Below, piece by piece: positions 15,280-24,700 of a stretch of DNA of 64,000 nucleotides. How positions within the stretch are numbered: the stretch's first letter is position 1; every line of letters begins with the position of its first letter. Under the pieces are notes generated by a model. The model worked only from the letters and a program-made list of their open reading frames with translations, was not told the DNA's origin and did no database searches. The stretch comes from DASSQJ01 sp963730165 (GTDB lineage Bacteria; Actinomycetota; Actinomycetes; Actinomycetales; Dermatophilaceae), in assembly GCA_963730165.1 (NCBI GenBank), contig CAVSQS010000004.1:1-64000 (forward strand), in the 5' to 3' direction. Position numbers and translations under genes: made by a program.

Positions 15280-17442
15280 GTGGCACAGCGAACTTCGCGC
15301 CGCACCGGTGCGCCGCGCACACCGCAGCGCGACCGGGGGCGTTCCCGCGCCCGGGACGAGGGCGGGATCATCCCCGTCCTCGCCAAGGCCGCCCGGGCGG
15401 TCGAGGCCGCGGCGCAGCGGGGCAAGGTGCGCCCGCGCGACCGGACGACCTACCAGGTCGTCGCCCTCCTGGTTCGGGACGAACGCGCCCGCGTCAAGGG
15501 CGACGCGTCGGTGTCCGAGGCCGAGCGCACCGGCGTGCTGACCCGGCTCGACGGCATCGCCACGATCCTGGCCAAGACCGCGGTCCGTGACACCTCGCTG
15601 CTGAAGCTCGTGGCCGAGGACGCCGTCGTCTCCCGCGCCGCGCAGGAGCTGAAGAACGACATGCTCCGTGCGGCCGGGCGCGAGCCCGAGCCGGAACCCG
15701 AGCCCGAGCCGGAGCCCGAGCCCGAGTCCTCCCGCGCGACGCGGCGCGTCATCCCGCAGACGGTCAAGGCCCAGCAGCTGGCCAACCCGTTCCTGCCCCC
15801 GGACCTCTCGGCGGTCCGCTCCCCCCGCCCGACCACCAACCGGCTCGTCGGCTGGGAGCTGCTGACGCCCCTGTTCCGCGCCTTCGAGTACGGCGGCGAC
15901 GCCACCTGCATGCCGTTGCCCGAGCCGGACGAGGTGCCGCACGGCATCCGGGGGCTCGAGCTCATGCACCACCAGGCGCAGGTCGTGGCGGCTGCGGCGG
16001 CCGGCCACCGGACCTTCCTGCTCGCGGACGAGCCGGGCCTGGGCAAGACCGCCCAGGCGCTGCTCGCCGCGGACGCGGCCGACGCCTTCCCGCTCCTCGC
16101 GGTGGTCCCGAACGTCGTCAAGGCGAACTGGGCGCACGAGGCCGAGCTGTGGACCCCGAACCGGGCGGCCACCGTGGTCCACGGTGACGGTGAGACGGTC
16201 GACGGGTTCGCCGACATCGTCGTCGTCAACTACGACATCCTCGACCGCCACGTCGGCTGGCTCGGCGACCGCGGCTTCCGCAGCATGGTCGTCGACGAGG
16301 CGCACTTCATCAAGAACAAGTCCTCGCAGCGCTCGCAGCACGTGCTGGCCCTCTCCGAGCGCATCCGCGTCCGCCGCCCGAACGCGCTCCTCATGGCGCT
16401 CACCGGCACGCCGCTGATCAACGACATCGAGGACTTCCGGGCCATCTGGCAGTTCCTCGGCTGGATCGACGACAAGGGGCCCCTGAACGCCCTCATGGCG
16501 GCCCTCGAGGAGACCGGCCTGACGCCTCCTGACCGAGGCTTCTACGCGGCGGCGCGCAAGAGCGTCATCGACCTCGGCATCGTCCGGCGTCGCAAGGTCG
16601 ACGTCGCCTCCGACATCCCCGCCCGCCGCATCGCCGACCTCCCGGTCGAGCTCGACGACGAGGCCACCCGGTCGATCCGGGCTGCGGAGCAGGAGCTGGC
16701 CCGCCGCCTCGTCGCCCGCTACGAGGCCGCCCTCGCCGCGCGCAAGGACCCCACGCCGCTCGAGGGGATCGATCACGGCCTGGTCCGCCGGGTCGCCGCG
16801 TCGGAGCGCAAGAACGCCGGCTCCGCCACCGGCGGCGACAACGTGTTCGCCGTGATGCGCCGGATCGGACAGGCCAAGGCGGTGCTCGCCGCCGACTACG
16901 CGGCCCAGCTCGCGCGCAACGTCGGCAAGGTGGTGTTCTTCGCCAAGCACGTCGACGTCATGGATGCCGCGGAGCAGACCTTCGCCAAGCGAGGCCTCGG
17001 CTACGCGTCGATCCGCGGCGAGCAGACCCCGAAGGCGCGCAAGGCCAACATCGAGGCGTTCCTCACCGACCCCGAGGTCGCCGTCGTCGTGTGCTCGCTC
17101 ACCGCGGCCGGGGTCGGGCTCAACCTCCAGGTCGCCTCGAACGTCGTCCTGGCGGAGCTGTCGTGGACCTCCGCGGAGCAGACCCAGGCGATCGACCGCG
17201 TGCACCGGATCGGCCAGACCGAGCCGGTCACCGCGTGGCGGGTCATCGCCACCCAGACCATCGACCCGAAGATCGCCGAGCTCATCGACGACAAGGCCGG
17301 ACTCGCGGCGCGGGCCCTGGACGGCTCCGACGAGGAGATCGACTCCTCGGCCGACGTGCAGCTCGAGGCGCTCATGTCCCTCCTCGTCGAGGCGCTGGAG
17401 GCCGACCTCACCACCGCCGCAGGACCTCCCGTCGCACGATGA
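15280..17442 (+). CDS. SNF2-family DEAD/DEAH helicase-like protein
   Basis: About 720 residues. The GTG at 15280 has GAAGGA 5 bases upstream; an ATG at 15256 is an alternative, while the open frame back to 13732 lies inside the ABC-F gene. An N-terminal helical part ends in a Glu-Pro repeat (~residues 134-150), then the helicase core: ADEPGLGKTAQALLAA (Walker A), VVDEAHFIKNKSSQ (motif II), ALTGTPLINDIEDF (III) and QAIDRVHRIGQTEPV (VI). These are SMARCAL1-like SNF2 features. It likely remodels or anneals DNA. No nuclease domain is seen and no methylase or defence partner is adjacent. Confidence 0.88.
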   Translation: MAQRTSRRTGAPRTPQRDRGRSRARDEGGIIPVLAKAARAVEAAAQRGKVRPRDRTTYQVVALLVRDERARVKGDASVSEAERTGVLTRLDGIATILAKTAVRDTSLLKLVAEDAVVSRAAQELKNDMLRAAGREPEPEPEPEPEPEPESSRATRRVIPQTVKAQQLANPFLPPDLSAVRSPRPTTNRLVGWELLTPLFRAFEYGGDATCMPLPEPDEVPHGIRGLELMHHQAQVVAAAAAGHRTFLLADEPGLGKTAQALLAADAADAFPLLAVVPNVVKANWAHEAELWTPNRAATVVHGDGETVDGFADIVVVNYDILDRHVGWLGDRGFRSMVVDEAHFIKNKSSQRSQHVLALSERIRVRRPNALLMALTGTPLINDIEDFRAIWQFLGWIDDKGPLNALMAALEETGLTPPDRGFYAAARKSVIDLGIVRRRKVDVASDIPARRIADLPVELDDEATRSIRAAEQELARRLVARYEAALAARKDPTPLEGIDHGLVRRVAASERKNAGSATGGDNVFAVMRRIGQAKAVLAADYAAQLARNVGKVVFFAKHVDVMDAAEQTFAKRGLGYASIRGEQTPKARKANIEAFLTDPEVAVVVCSLTAAGVGLNLQVASNVVLAELSWTSAEQTQAIDRVHRIGQTEPVTAWRVIATQTIDPKIAELIDDKAGLAARALDGSDEEIDSSADVQLEALMSLLVEALEADLTTAAGPPVAR

Positions 17443-17543
17443 GCTCGCGAGCCCTCGCTCCGGCGTGGGACGGCACGGGACTGCGATCTCTCATCCCGGG
17501 ACAACCTCCGGCGTCGCCGGCGACGTCCAGACCAGGGGTCTAC

Positions 17544-18476
17544 ATGTCCGCAGACATGAGGTCACTGGGGCTGCGGACCGTTGCTGTCGTCGCGTGCACC
17601 GTGGGGGCGCTCCTCGGCGGAGGGCAGGCGTGGGCGGCGAACCCCCACCCGGGCGGCGGCGGGTCCGGCGGTGGCCACGGGGGCGGCGGGGGCGGCGGCA
17701 CCGCCACGCCCACCACCGGCATCGACGTCTCGTACCCCCAGTGCGGAGACACCCTTCCGACGGACGAGGCGTTCGCCGTCGTGGGCGTCAACGGTGGACT
17801 CGCCAACATCTACAACACCTGTCTCGCAGCGCAGTTCGCGTATGCAGAGGCACTTCAGGGTGGAACGAGCCAGCCGGTCGCCCAGACCTATCTCAACACT
17901 GCCGACCCCGGCAACGGCGTGGCCGACTGGCCGTCCCCTGCGCAGCCTGGCGCCTACGGTGACCGGTCGAACCCGTACGGCTACTGCGGTTACGAGTCCG
18001 GCAGCTCCGGACCGGGCGCGAACAGTCCTGCGTGCGCCTACGTCTACGGCTACGACATGGTCGCCGGGATGCCGGAGCAGGGCGTGCTGGGTGACGCTCC
18101 CTACTTCAGCCGCGTCACCGCGGGAGGCGCCCTCGCGGCGCAGCCGGTCTGGCTGGACGTCGAGACCGCCAACAGCTGGCAGAGCGACACTGCCATGAAC
18201 ATCGCCGACCTCAACGGCATGGTCGACGCGCTGCGCGCGACCGGCTCGGCGCCCGTCGGCATCTACTCCACCGCCTACCAGTGGGCCCAGATCACCGGTA
18301 CGCCGACCGGCACCGACGCCGGCAACCTCGACGGTCTCCCGGTGTGGATCGCGGGGGCGCGCCGCCAGTCCTCCGCGGAGGCCAACTGCGCGGATGCCGC
18401 CTTCACCGGCGGGGTCATGACCCTCGCCCAGTGGTTCGGCCACCCGTACGACGAGAACGTGTCCTGCACCGGCTGA
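17544..18476 (+). CDS. Secreted GH25-like / DUF1906-type TIM-barrel protein
   Basis: 310 residues with a Sec signal peptide (VAVVACTVGALLGGGQAWAA) and a glycine-rich linker (~residues 35-55). A domain then starts TGIDVSYPQCGDTLP and contains QPVWLDVETANSW and PVGIYSTAYQWAQI, the acidic strand ends expected of a GH25/DUF1906-like glycosidase barrel. A cell-wall role is plausible, but catalytic identity is unproven. An ATG at 17556 is an alternative start. It follows the SNF2 gene by 101 bases on the same strand. Confidence 0.75.
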   Translation: MSADMRSLGLRTVAVVACTVGALLGGGQAWAANPHPGGGGSGGGHGGGGGGGTATPTTGIDVSYPQCGDTLPTDEAFAVVGVNGGLANIYNTCLAAQFAYAEALQGGTSQPVAQTYLNTADPGNGVADWPSPAQPGAYGDRSNPYGYCGYESGSSGPGANSPACAYVYGYDMVAGMPEQGVLGDAPYFSRVTAGGALAAQPVWLDVETANSWQSDTAMNIADLNGMVDALRATGSAPVGIYSTAYQWAQITGTPTGTDAGNLDGLPVWIAGARRQSSAEANCADAAFTGGVMTLAQWFGHPYDENVSCTG

Positions 18477-18769
18477 CCCCCCGAGTCCGGGCGCGGGCCG
18501 TTCGGATGGTGCTTCCCGGCGGAGCCCCCTGAGGTCAGCCTGTCAGCAGCCTGTGACTTGGCTGGGATCACCGCGCCCCGAGCCGTGATGCCGTTTCCTC
18601 CCGGGGGCCTCGGGTAGTCACAGAGGGAGAGGGTGGCCGACCGCCTGACCCGGGCCGAGTCCCCGTCATCGCCCCTCCACGCACGGTGTTCCTCTCGCCG
18701 GGGGCCGACGGCACCACCCTCCTTGGTCAACCGACCGGAGAACGTCTCGTCGACATCGAGGAAGGTCTC

Positions 18770-19579
18770 ATGACACAGCTGTTCGGTCCCGTGGCCGTCG
18801 CCGCATTCATCGCGTGCTCCGTCGAGGTCGTCGAGATGGTCATCATCGTCGTCGGCGTCGGAGCCGCCCGTGGCTGGAGGTCCACCGTCGTGGGAGCAGG
18901 ATCCGGCCTTGCCGTGCTGGCGGCCATCGTGTTCGGGCTGGGTCGAGCGCTCCAGTACGTCCCGATCAACCCGCTGCGCGTCGTCATCGGGTCCCTGCTC
19001 CTCACCTTCGGTCTCCAGTGGCTGACCAAGGGAGTCCTCGGCGTCGCGGCGAAGGGCTTCACCGGCGGTGAGGAGGACGAGGAGGGTGCGGACGCCGGTG
19101 ACGACGGCGACTCCACGGGCATCCTCGACTGGACCGCCTGGCTGCTCGCCTTCAAGGGCGTGCTGCTGGAGGGCCTCGAGGTCGCCTTCATCGTCATCGC
19201 CTTCGGTGCCGGTGGCGGGAACTGGTCCCAGGCCTACGTGGGGGCGGCGGCCGCCTTCGTCGTCATCGGGACGATCGGACTCCTTGCCAAGGGGTGGCTG
19301 GAGAAGGTGCCCGGGCACGCCCTGAAGTTCGGCGTCGGTGGGCTGCTCTCGACGTTCGGCACCTTCTGGGCCATGGACGGGCTCGGTGTCCAGTGGCCCG
19401 GCGAGAAGCTCAGCCTGCTGTGGCTCTACCTCGTGTTCCTCGCGACGACCGTCGCGCTCGCGTGGTGGGCGCGGCACGGGCTGGGCCAGGGGCGGGGGGG
19501 ATCCGAGCAGGACGACAGCACACAGGACGAGCCGCAGGTCGACCAGCAGGTGGCGACCGGAAGGGGAGCAGGACGATGA
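18770..19579 (+). CDS. FTR1-like / COG4280-type multi-pass membrane protein
   Basis: 269 residues with about seven hydrophobic helices and a strong GAGGAAGG ribosome site. Two paired-acid motifs appear in matching helices: CSVEVVEMVIIVVGVGAARG in the first half and LLEGLEVAFIVIAFGAG in the second. The latter resembles the REGLE iron-binding motif of FTR1 permeases. An acidic cytoplasmic loop (GGEEDEEGADAGDDGD) separates the halves. The internal repeat suggests a duplicated metal-transport fold; the substrate is inference. It overlaps the next gene by ATGA. The 293-base leader region holds no other gene. Confidence 0.7.
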   Translation: MTQLFGPVAVAAFIACSVEVVEMVIIVVGVGAARGWRSTVVGAGSGLAVLAAIVFGLGRALQYVPINPLRVVIGSLLLTFGLQWLTKGVLGVAAKGFTGGEEDEEGADAGDDGDSTGILDWTAWLLAFKGVLLEGLEVAFIVIAFGAGGGNWSQAYVGAAAAFVVIGTIGLLAKGWLEKVPGHALKFGVGGLLSTFGTFWAMDGLGVQWPGEKLSLLWLYLVFLATTVALAWWARHGLGQGRGGSEQDDSTQDEPQVDQQVATGRGAGR

Positions 19580-19800
19580 ACAAGCTCTGGCAGTGGACCA
19601 TCGCCTTCGGGCGGTTCTGGTACGGATTCATCATCGGGGACGACTGGGTCGGAGCGGCCGGCGTGCTCGTCCTCGTCGGAGGCACCTGGGGGCTCGTCCA
19701 GGCGGGGATCCCGGCCATCTGGTTCGGCCCCCTGGCGATCATCGCCACCGCGGTGCTCCTCGTGTGGCGGGGTGCACAGCGCGAGCCCGCCGGCGACTGA
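19576..19800 (+). CDS. Small two-helix membrane protein
   Basis: 74 residues starting MNKLWQWTIAFGRFWYGFII, with two hydrophobic segments (WVGAAGVLVLVGGTWGLVQA and PLAIIATAVLLVWRG). It is coupled to the preceding permease by an ATGA overlap and has AAGGGGAGCAGG upstream. Probably an accessory subunit of that permease (inference from coupling only). I do not recognise a named family. Confidence 0.7.
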   Translation: MNKLWQWTIAFGRFWYGFIIGDDWVGAAGVLVLVGGTWGLVQAGIPAIWFGPLAIIATAVLLVWRGAQREPAGD

Positions 19801-19815
19801 TCCCACGGCGAGGCC

Positions 19816-19986
19816 GCCGGTCGGGCCCGTTCCGCCGGGGCGGCCAACGCCGAGTTCGTCGTCGCGGACGCGCAGGCCCACCCATTCCCCGGGGCGGCCC
19901 ACGACGTCCTGCTCGCCCAGTTCGGGCTCATGTTCTCCGATGACCCCGTCGGCGCCTTCAGCAACCTCCGCGCAGCCCTCACCCCC
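19816..19986 (+). pseudogene. Remnant of a class I SAM-dependent methyltransferase
   Basis: One frame reads AAGRARSAGAANAEFVVADA, then QAHPFPGAAHDVLLAQFGLM and FSDDPVGAFSNLRAAL. That is the post-motif-I part of a methyltransferase (acidic AxDAQ, then FDDP..A..N..R..L). The SAM-binding glycine motif and the C-terminal half are missing and no start codon fits. It occupies much of the 325-base gap 19801-20125, which holds nothing else that I can see. Confidence 0.7.
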
Positions 19987-20125
19987 CCTTCTCCTGCCCG
20001 TGCTGGCGCCCCGTGCCTTCGCCCGGTACTCGCGGAAGGTCCACGACCGCCATCCCCTGACGACGCGCCCTACCCTGCCGTCGCGACGCAGAGAGGCGGC
20101 CCCGATCCTCGACCGGGGGCGTCGG

Positions 20126-21295
20126 TCAGTACCAGTGCGGTGAGCGGGAGTCGAACGCGGCGAGCGCCTCGCAGGGGCTGCCGTAGACGGTCCGGATGTA
20201 GCCCATGCCCCAGGCGATCTGGGTCGCCGGGTTGGTGAGCCAGTCCTCGCCCGCGCTCGCCATCTTCCAGCCGGGAAGCGCCTGGGGGATGCCGTAGGCA
20301 CCCGACGACGGGTTGGTCGCGCTCCAGCTCCACCCCGACTCGTTCTGCCACAACGTCAGCAGGCAGGTGAACTCGGCGTCCTGGTCCCACCCGAAGCCGG
20401 CCATCTCGGCGAGGGCGATGCGCTGAGCGTCGCGGGGTCCGGCGCCGAGGGCGTCGGTGCCCTGGATGCCGAGGAGGTCTCCGCCGGCCGGCCCGGCGGC
20501 CGCGTCGCGCTGCACGGCGAGGCTCTCCGCCCCCTCCTCGAGGACGTCGAGCCGGGCGGACAGCTGCTCCAGCTCCTGGCTCAGTACAGCCGCCTCGGTG
20601 CTCGCACTCGCTGCCGCCGCCTCGACCGTGTCCCGTGCCTCGCGAGCCGCTCGGGCGGCGACCTCGCGGTCGCTCCTGGCGACGCGGAGCCGGTCGCGCC
20701 GCAGGGTCGCTTCCGCCTCGGCCGCTGCGGCGACATCCAGCGCGTTCCTGGCGCGGCCCGCGCGCTCCTCGAGGACCAGCGCCAGGTCGGACATGGCGGT
20801 CGGCCGCGCGAGCAGCAGCGTCGTGAGGTCCTGGAGCGAGCCGCCACCCATGTACATCTGGGCGGCCTCGCCGGCGACCGCGTCGTCCGCGGAGCGGTGG
20901 GTCGCCCGGGCGGTGGCCAGGTCGATGGCCGCAGCCCGGGCTGCGGCCTCGGCGTCGGCCAGCCGCTGTTGGGCCTCCTCGTCGGCGGTGACCGCCTGCG
21001 CCACCTGTACCTGGAGCTCCTCGAGGCGCCTCTCGGCCGCGTCGAGCCTCGTGGTCAGGCTCGCCACCTCCGCGGCGGCGCCCGCCGCGGCCGCGCGGGC
21101 CCGGGCGACCTCCGCGGCGCTCGGGCCGCTCGACCCCGGCGAGGGTGCCAGGACGGGCGGTGAGGCCGACGAGGTTGATGTGGCCGAAGGTGACGGTGTG
21201 GTGTCGGCGGCGACGGCGGAGGCGCACCCGAGGATGGCGAGCACCGTCCCCACCAGCGTGGAGAGAGCCGCCCGAACCCCCTGCGGTCCGCGCAT
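20126..21295 (-). CDS. Secreted coiled-coil protein with lysozyme-like (transglycosylase-type) C-terminus
   Basis: 389 residues. Signal peptide LVGTVLAILGCASAVAADTT, Ser/Pro-rich linker, then a long Ala/Glu/Arg coiled coil (~residues 60-290). The compact C-terminus (WQNESGWSWSATNPSSGAYG, IPQALPGWKM, WGMGYIRTVYG, ending SRSPHWY) resembles the aggregation-promoting-factor / lysozyme-like fold used by wall-lytic enzymes. The Glu in WQNESGW is the expected catalytic acid. The coiled coil resembles that of wall-hydrolase regulators. The start at 21295 is chosen for the signal peptide; the frame continues to 21409. Confidence 0.8.
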   Translation of the reverse strand: MRGPQGVRAALSTLVGTVLAILGCASAVAADTTPSPSATSTSSASPPVLAPSPGSSGPSAAEVARARAAAAGAAAEVASLTTRLDAAERRLEELQVQVAQAVTADEEAQQRLADAEAAARAAAIDLATARATHRSADDAVAGEAAQMYMGGGSLQDLTTLLLARPTAMSDLALVLEERAGRARNALDVAAAAEAEATLRRDRLRVARSDREVAARAAREARDTVEAAAASASTEAAVLSQELEQLSARLDVLEEGAESLAVQRDAAAGPAGGDLLGIQGTDALGAGPRDAQRIALAEMAGFGWDQDAEFTCLLTLWQNESGWSWSATNPSSGAYGIPQALPGWKMASAGEDWLTNPATQIAWGMGYIRTVYGSPCEALAAFDSRSPHWY

Positions 21296-21383
21296 CACGG
21301 CATCATCGCTGGTGGCGGTCCGTCGTGTCACCCCCCGGTGCCTCCCGGGCGCGAGCGGTCCTCGAGCGGGACGAGGCAGCACC

Positions 21384-21423
21384 GCGGTCCGTACGGTGCG
21401 CAGTCGCACGCCGTACGGACCGC
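21384..21423 (-). terminator. Strong hairpin terminator
   Basis: Near-perfect inverted repeat with arms of about 17-18 bases (CGGTCCGTACGGTGCG on the plus strand, facing CGCACGCCGTACGGACCG) and a short CAGT loop. It begins 18 bases beyond the minus-strand stop of the small gene at 21441-21725 and upstream of the coiled-coil gene, so it most likely ends the LAL-regulator/small-gene transcript. Confidence 0.65.
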
Positions 21424-21440
21424 CCGGGGCCCGGCCCGGC

Positions 21441-21725
21441 TCAGCCGACGGGCGCCTTGATGGCTGCGGTCACGACCTCACCGAGCCCGGTGACCCGCGG
21501 CTCCGGGAGGCCGGAGGACTCGCGCAGCGACCGGAACTCCTCGTCGGTGTGGAACGAGGCGAAGGTCGCCTCGTCGGGACAGGCGTCGAAGATGTCGAGG
21601 CCGCCGGGACGGACGACGACCACGTGCAGCTCGAGGTTCTCCGGCGGGATGTTGGCGGCGAGCCGGCGGTAGGCCGCCTCGAGGAGGGTGGGGTCGCCGT
21701 CGAAGGCGTAGTGGCCGAGGTACAT
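21441..21725 (-). CDS. Small hypothetical protein
   Basis: 94 residues beginning MYLGHYAFDGDPTLLEAAYR with an AAAGGGGC ribosome site. Alternating strands and helices (LELHVVVVRPGGLDIFDACP, FASFHTDEEFRSLRESSGLP) suggest a small ferredoxin-like alpha+beta fold. I do not recognise the family. It starts 54 bases after the large ATPase regulator gene and is probably transcribed with it. It ends at a strong hairpin. Confidence 0.65.
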   Translation of the reverse strand: MYLGHYAFDGDPTLLEAAYRRLAANIPPENLELHVVVVRPGGLDIFDACPDEATFASFHTDEEFRSLRESSGLPEPRVTGLGEVVTAAIKAPVG

Positions 21726-21779
21726 TCGGATGCCCCTTTCGTGGGAGGTGCGTACACCTACAAGGCGTGAGATCCGACC

Positions 21780-24700
21780 TCACGGTGTGAGGCGCCACCT
21801 CACGGGACGCTCCGGCTCGTAGGAGCAGAGCGTCCCGGTCCGCACCGAGGCCGTGAGGTGCCGGCCGAGCTCGGGGTGGACGGTCTCGAGGCGGCGGATG
21901 CTGTCGCGGATGCGGGCGGTCACCGTGCTGCGGGCCCGCTCGACGGTGCTCCCGGTGCGCCGCGGGCGTCCGCCGAGGCCGATGGCGGCGCTCAGCTGCT
22001 CGACGAGCGCGTCACGTTCGGCGGCGACCCGCTCCGAGCGCGCCGCGTCGCCGAGGGCGTCCGCCTCGGCGGCCTCCTCCTCGAGCACCCGCAGCCGCTC
22101 GCGGTAGGCCTGCCGGGCCTGTTCGTCGATGACCTCACCGAGGTCGCCTCCGGTGTGCAGGTCATCGGGCCCCGACGGCGCGGCGGCGCCGCCCACAGGG
22201 GCACCGGCCAGCTCGACGGCCGGCACCGGCTGCCCGGGCCGGGCGAGCAGGGTCGCGAGATCCCGGAGACCCTTGCTGTCACGCATCGTCGCGCGTCGAC
22301 CCCGGTAGGCCAGCGCCCACACGTCTCCCTCACGGCGGAACTCGTTGTCCGACAGCGACTCCGGTGATGGAGAAGGTCCAGGCCCGCGTTCGAGTCGCCG
22401 GGTCACGCCCATCTCTGCATAGAGCTCCCGCGCCTGCGCGAGGCGCTCCGCGTCCCCGAGGGATGTCGCCGCGTCGTAGAGGGTCCGCGCGACGAGGAGA
22501 CGAGCGCCCATCCGACGGTTCGCCTCGAGGGCTCGCTCGAAGTGGCGCTCGGAGCCGGGACGGTCCCCGAGGAGCGCGGCCAGCCCGCCGAGGTGCCGCT
22601 CGACGCTGCCCCGCAGCAGCGCCCCGATGCCCTCGACGACGAAGAGGTCCGCGTGCGGTTCCAGCGCGTCGTGGAGCCAGCCGGCCACGGGGTGGCCACC
22701 GACGAGCTGGACCGTCTCGGCCGCCTGCGTCACCGCGGGCAGCCACTCGGAGTCGAGGGGGAGCTCGGGCAGGCGCGAGACGGCGGCATCCAGCGACGCC
22801 CGCGCTGCCGAGATCTCGCCGCAGACGGCGTGCATGAAGCCGCGCGCGATCGGGACCCACGGTCCCATCCGGTCGTCGAAGTCGACCCCCTCCACCGCGG
22901 CACGCATCGCCGTCGGGTCGGCCAGCTCGGCGGCTGCGGACCAGCGGTGGCTGGTGACGAGGATCCCCGCGTTGCCGCTGCCCGCCCGCCGGCCGAGCCG
23001 CTCCGCCTCGGCCGAGGCGGAGGTGGCCTCCTCGAGCTCACCGCGCGCGAAGGCCAGCGCAGCGGTCCACAGCGGCACGTACCAGGCGTAGACGGGCTGG
23101 CCGAGCGCGGTGGCGACCGTCCGGTACTCGCGCAGGTCGTCCGCGGCCCCGGCGACGTCGCCGTGTTCGAGCCGCGCGACGATCCGCTGCCGACGTCCGA
23201 GGAGCTCGAGCGAGGAGTCCCGGAGCCGTCGCGCGGTGGCGATGATCTCGGAGGTGAGCGCGAGGCGCTCCTCGACGTGGTCCGGCCCGGAGACCAGGTC
23301 GACGTAGGAGGCCAGGGCCACCGCGACGGCGGCGTCCTCGCCGCCGCGTCGCGCCAGGGAGACCGCCTCGGTGGCGAGAGCCCGGCGGCGGTCGTCGTCG
23401 TCGACGTAGGTGGATGCGGTCGCGAGCCGGGCGAGCAGGGTGGCCCGAAGCGCGGGCCGGTCGTCGCCGACGAGGGCGAGGGCGTCCTCGAGCCCGGCCA
23501 CCTGCTCGCGGTCGAACAGGGGCACCTCGAAGCCGGCGGGTCCCGACCCCAGCCCGAGCGCTGCCGCGGCGGTCAGGTCGGCGTCATCGGACTCGCGGGC
23601 CGCGGCCAGCGCAGCGAGGTGGGCCTCTCGCGCCCCCGCGGCATCGCCGGACGCCAGGCGCGCGGTGCCGAGGTGGAGGCTGACCCGCCCCGGGTCCGCC
23701 GGCTCGCACTCGAGCGCCGCCGCGAACTGCGCCGCGGCCTCCTCGTAGGCGAGCACCCCGAGGCTCTCCTCACCGGCACGCACGAACCACTCGCCCGCTG
23801 CGGCGCGCACGTCCGGCCCGCCGCGGCGGTAGTGGTGGGCCGCGCCGGCCGCGTCACCGGTGGCGGCCAGCCGCTGGGCGACGACCCGGTGCCACTGGGC
23901 CCGGTGCGCCGGGGGCAGGGCCTCGTACACGGCGTCCCGGACGATCTCGTGGGCGAAGGTGACCTCGTCGGGGTGGGCGTCGAGCAGTCCGTGGGTGGTC
24001 GCCTCGTCGACGGCGGCGAGCACGTCGTCCGGCGGCTCGCCGACGACGTCGACGACGAGCCCGAACCGGGCCCGGACGCCGACGGTCGCGGCCGCCGAGA
24101 GCACGCGGCGGCAGGCCGGGCTGCGCTCGGCGACCCGGGCACCGATGACCGTGCGCACCGTGTCGGGCAGGTCGTCGACATCGCCACCCGGCGCGGCGCA
24201 CCAGCGCACCAGCTCGCTGACGAACAACGCATTGCCGCCCGTGCGCTCGGTGATGCGCCGGACGAGGTCGGGGTCGGCCGAGCCCGTCGCGTCGCGGAGG
24301 AGACGTGAGACGTCGTCCTCCGTGAGCGGACCGATGCCGACGACCTCGCCCCGCCGGACCAGGTCGGCCCACACGGTGGTCCACTCGGGAAGGGCTGGCT
24401 CGAGGTCGGTGCGCGCGGTGGCGACGAGGAGCATCGGCAGGGAGCGGATGACGGTGGCGAGGTGCTGGACGAGCAGGAGCGAGGCGGCGTCGGCGTGCTG
24501 GAGGTCGTCGAGAACGACGAGCAGGGGTGCCTTCCGGGCGGCGTCCGCGACTCGGGCGGTCACGCCCTCGAACAACTCGAAGCGCGCCCGCAGGTCGCCG
24601 GCCGCCGCCTCGCCGTCGGCGCCGGGCAGGAGCGGTGCCGCCGCGGCTGTGTCGGGGTCGATGGAGCGCAGCACCTGGAGCCACGGCCAGAAGGGCGGGG

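Noticed and set aside
15681..15729. GAGCCC/GAGCCG microsatellite
   Set aside because: It is the coding sequence of the Glu-Pro linker of the SNF2 protein, a common hinge, so not reported as a separate element.
21767..21801. Repeated GTGAG/CTCAC blocks at the end of the ATPase gene as an operator
   Set aside because: Most of the repeat is inside the coding sequence of the last codons and the arms are only five to six bases.
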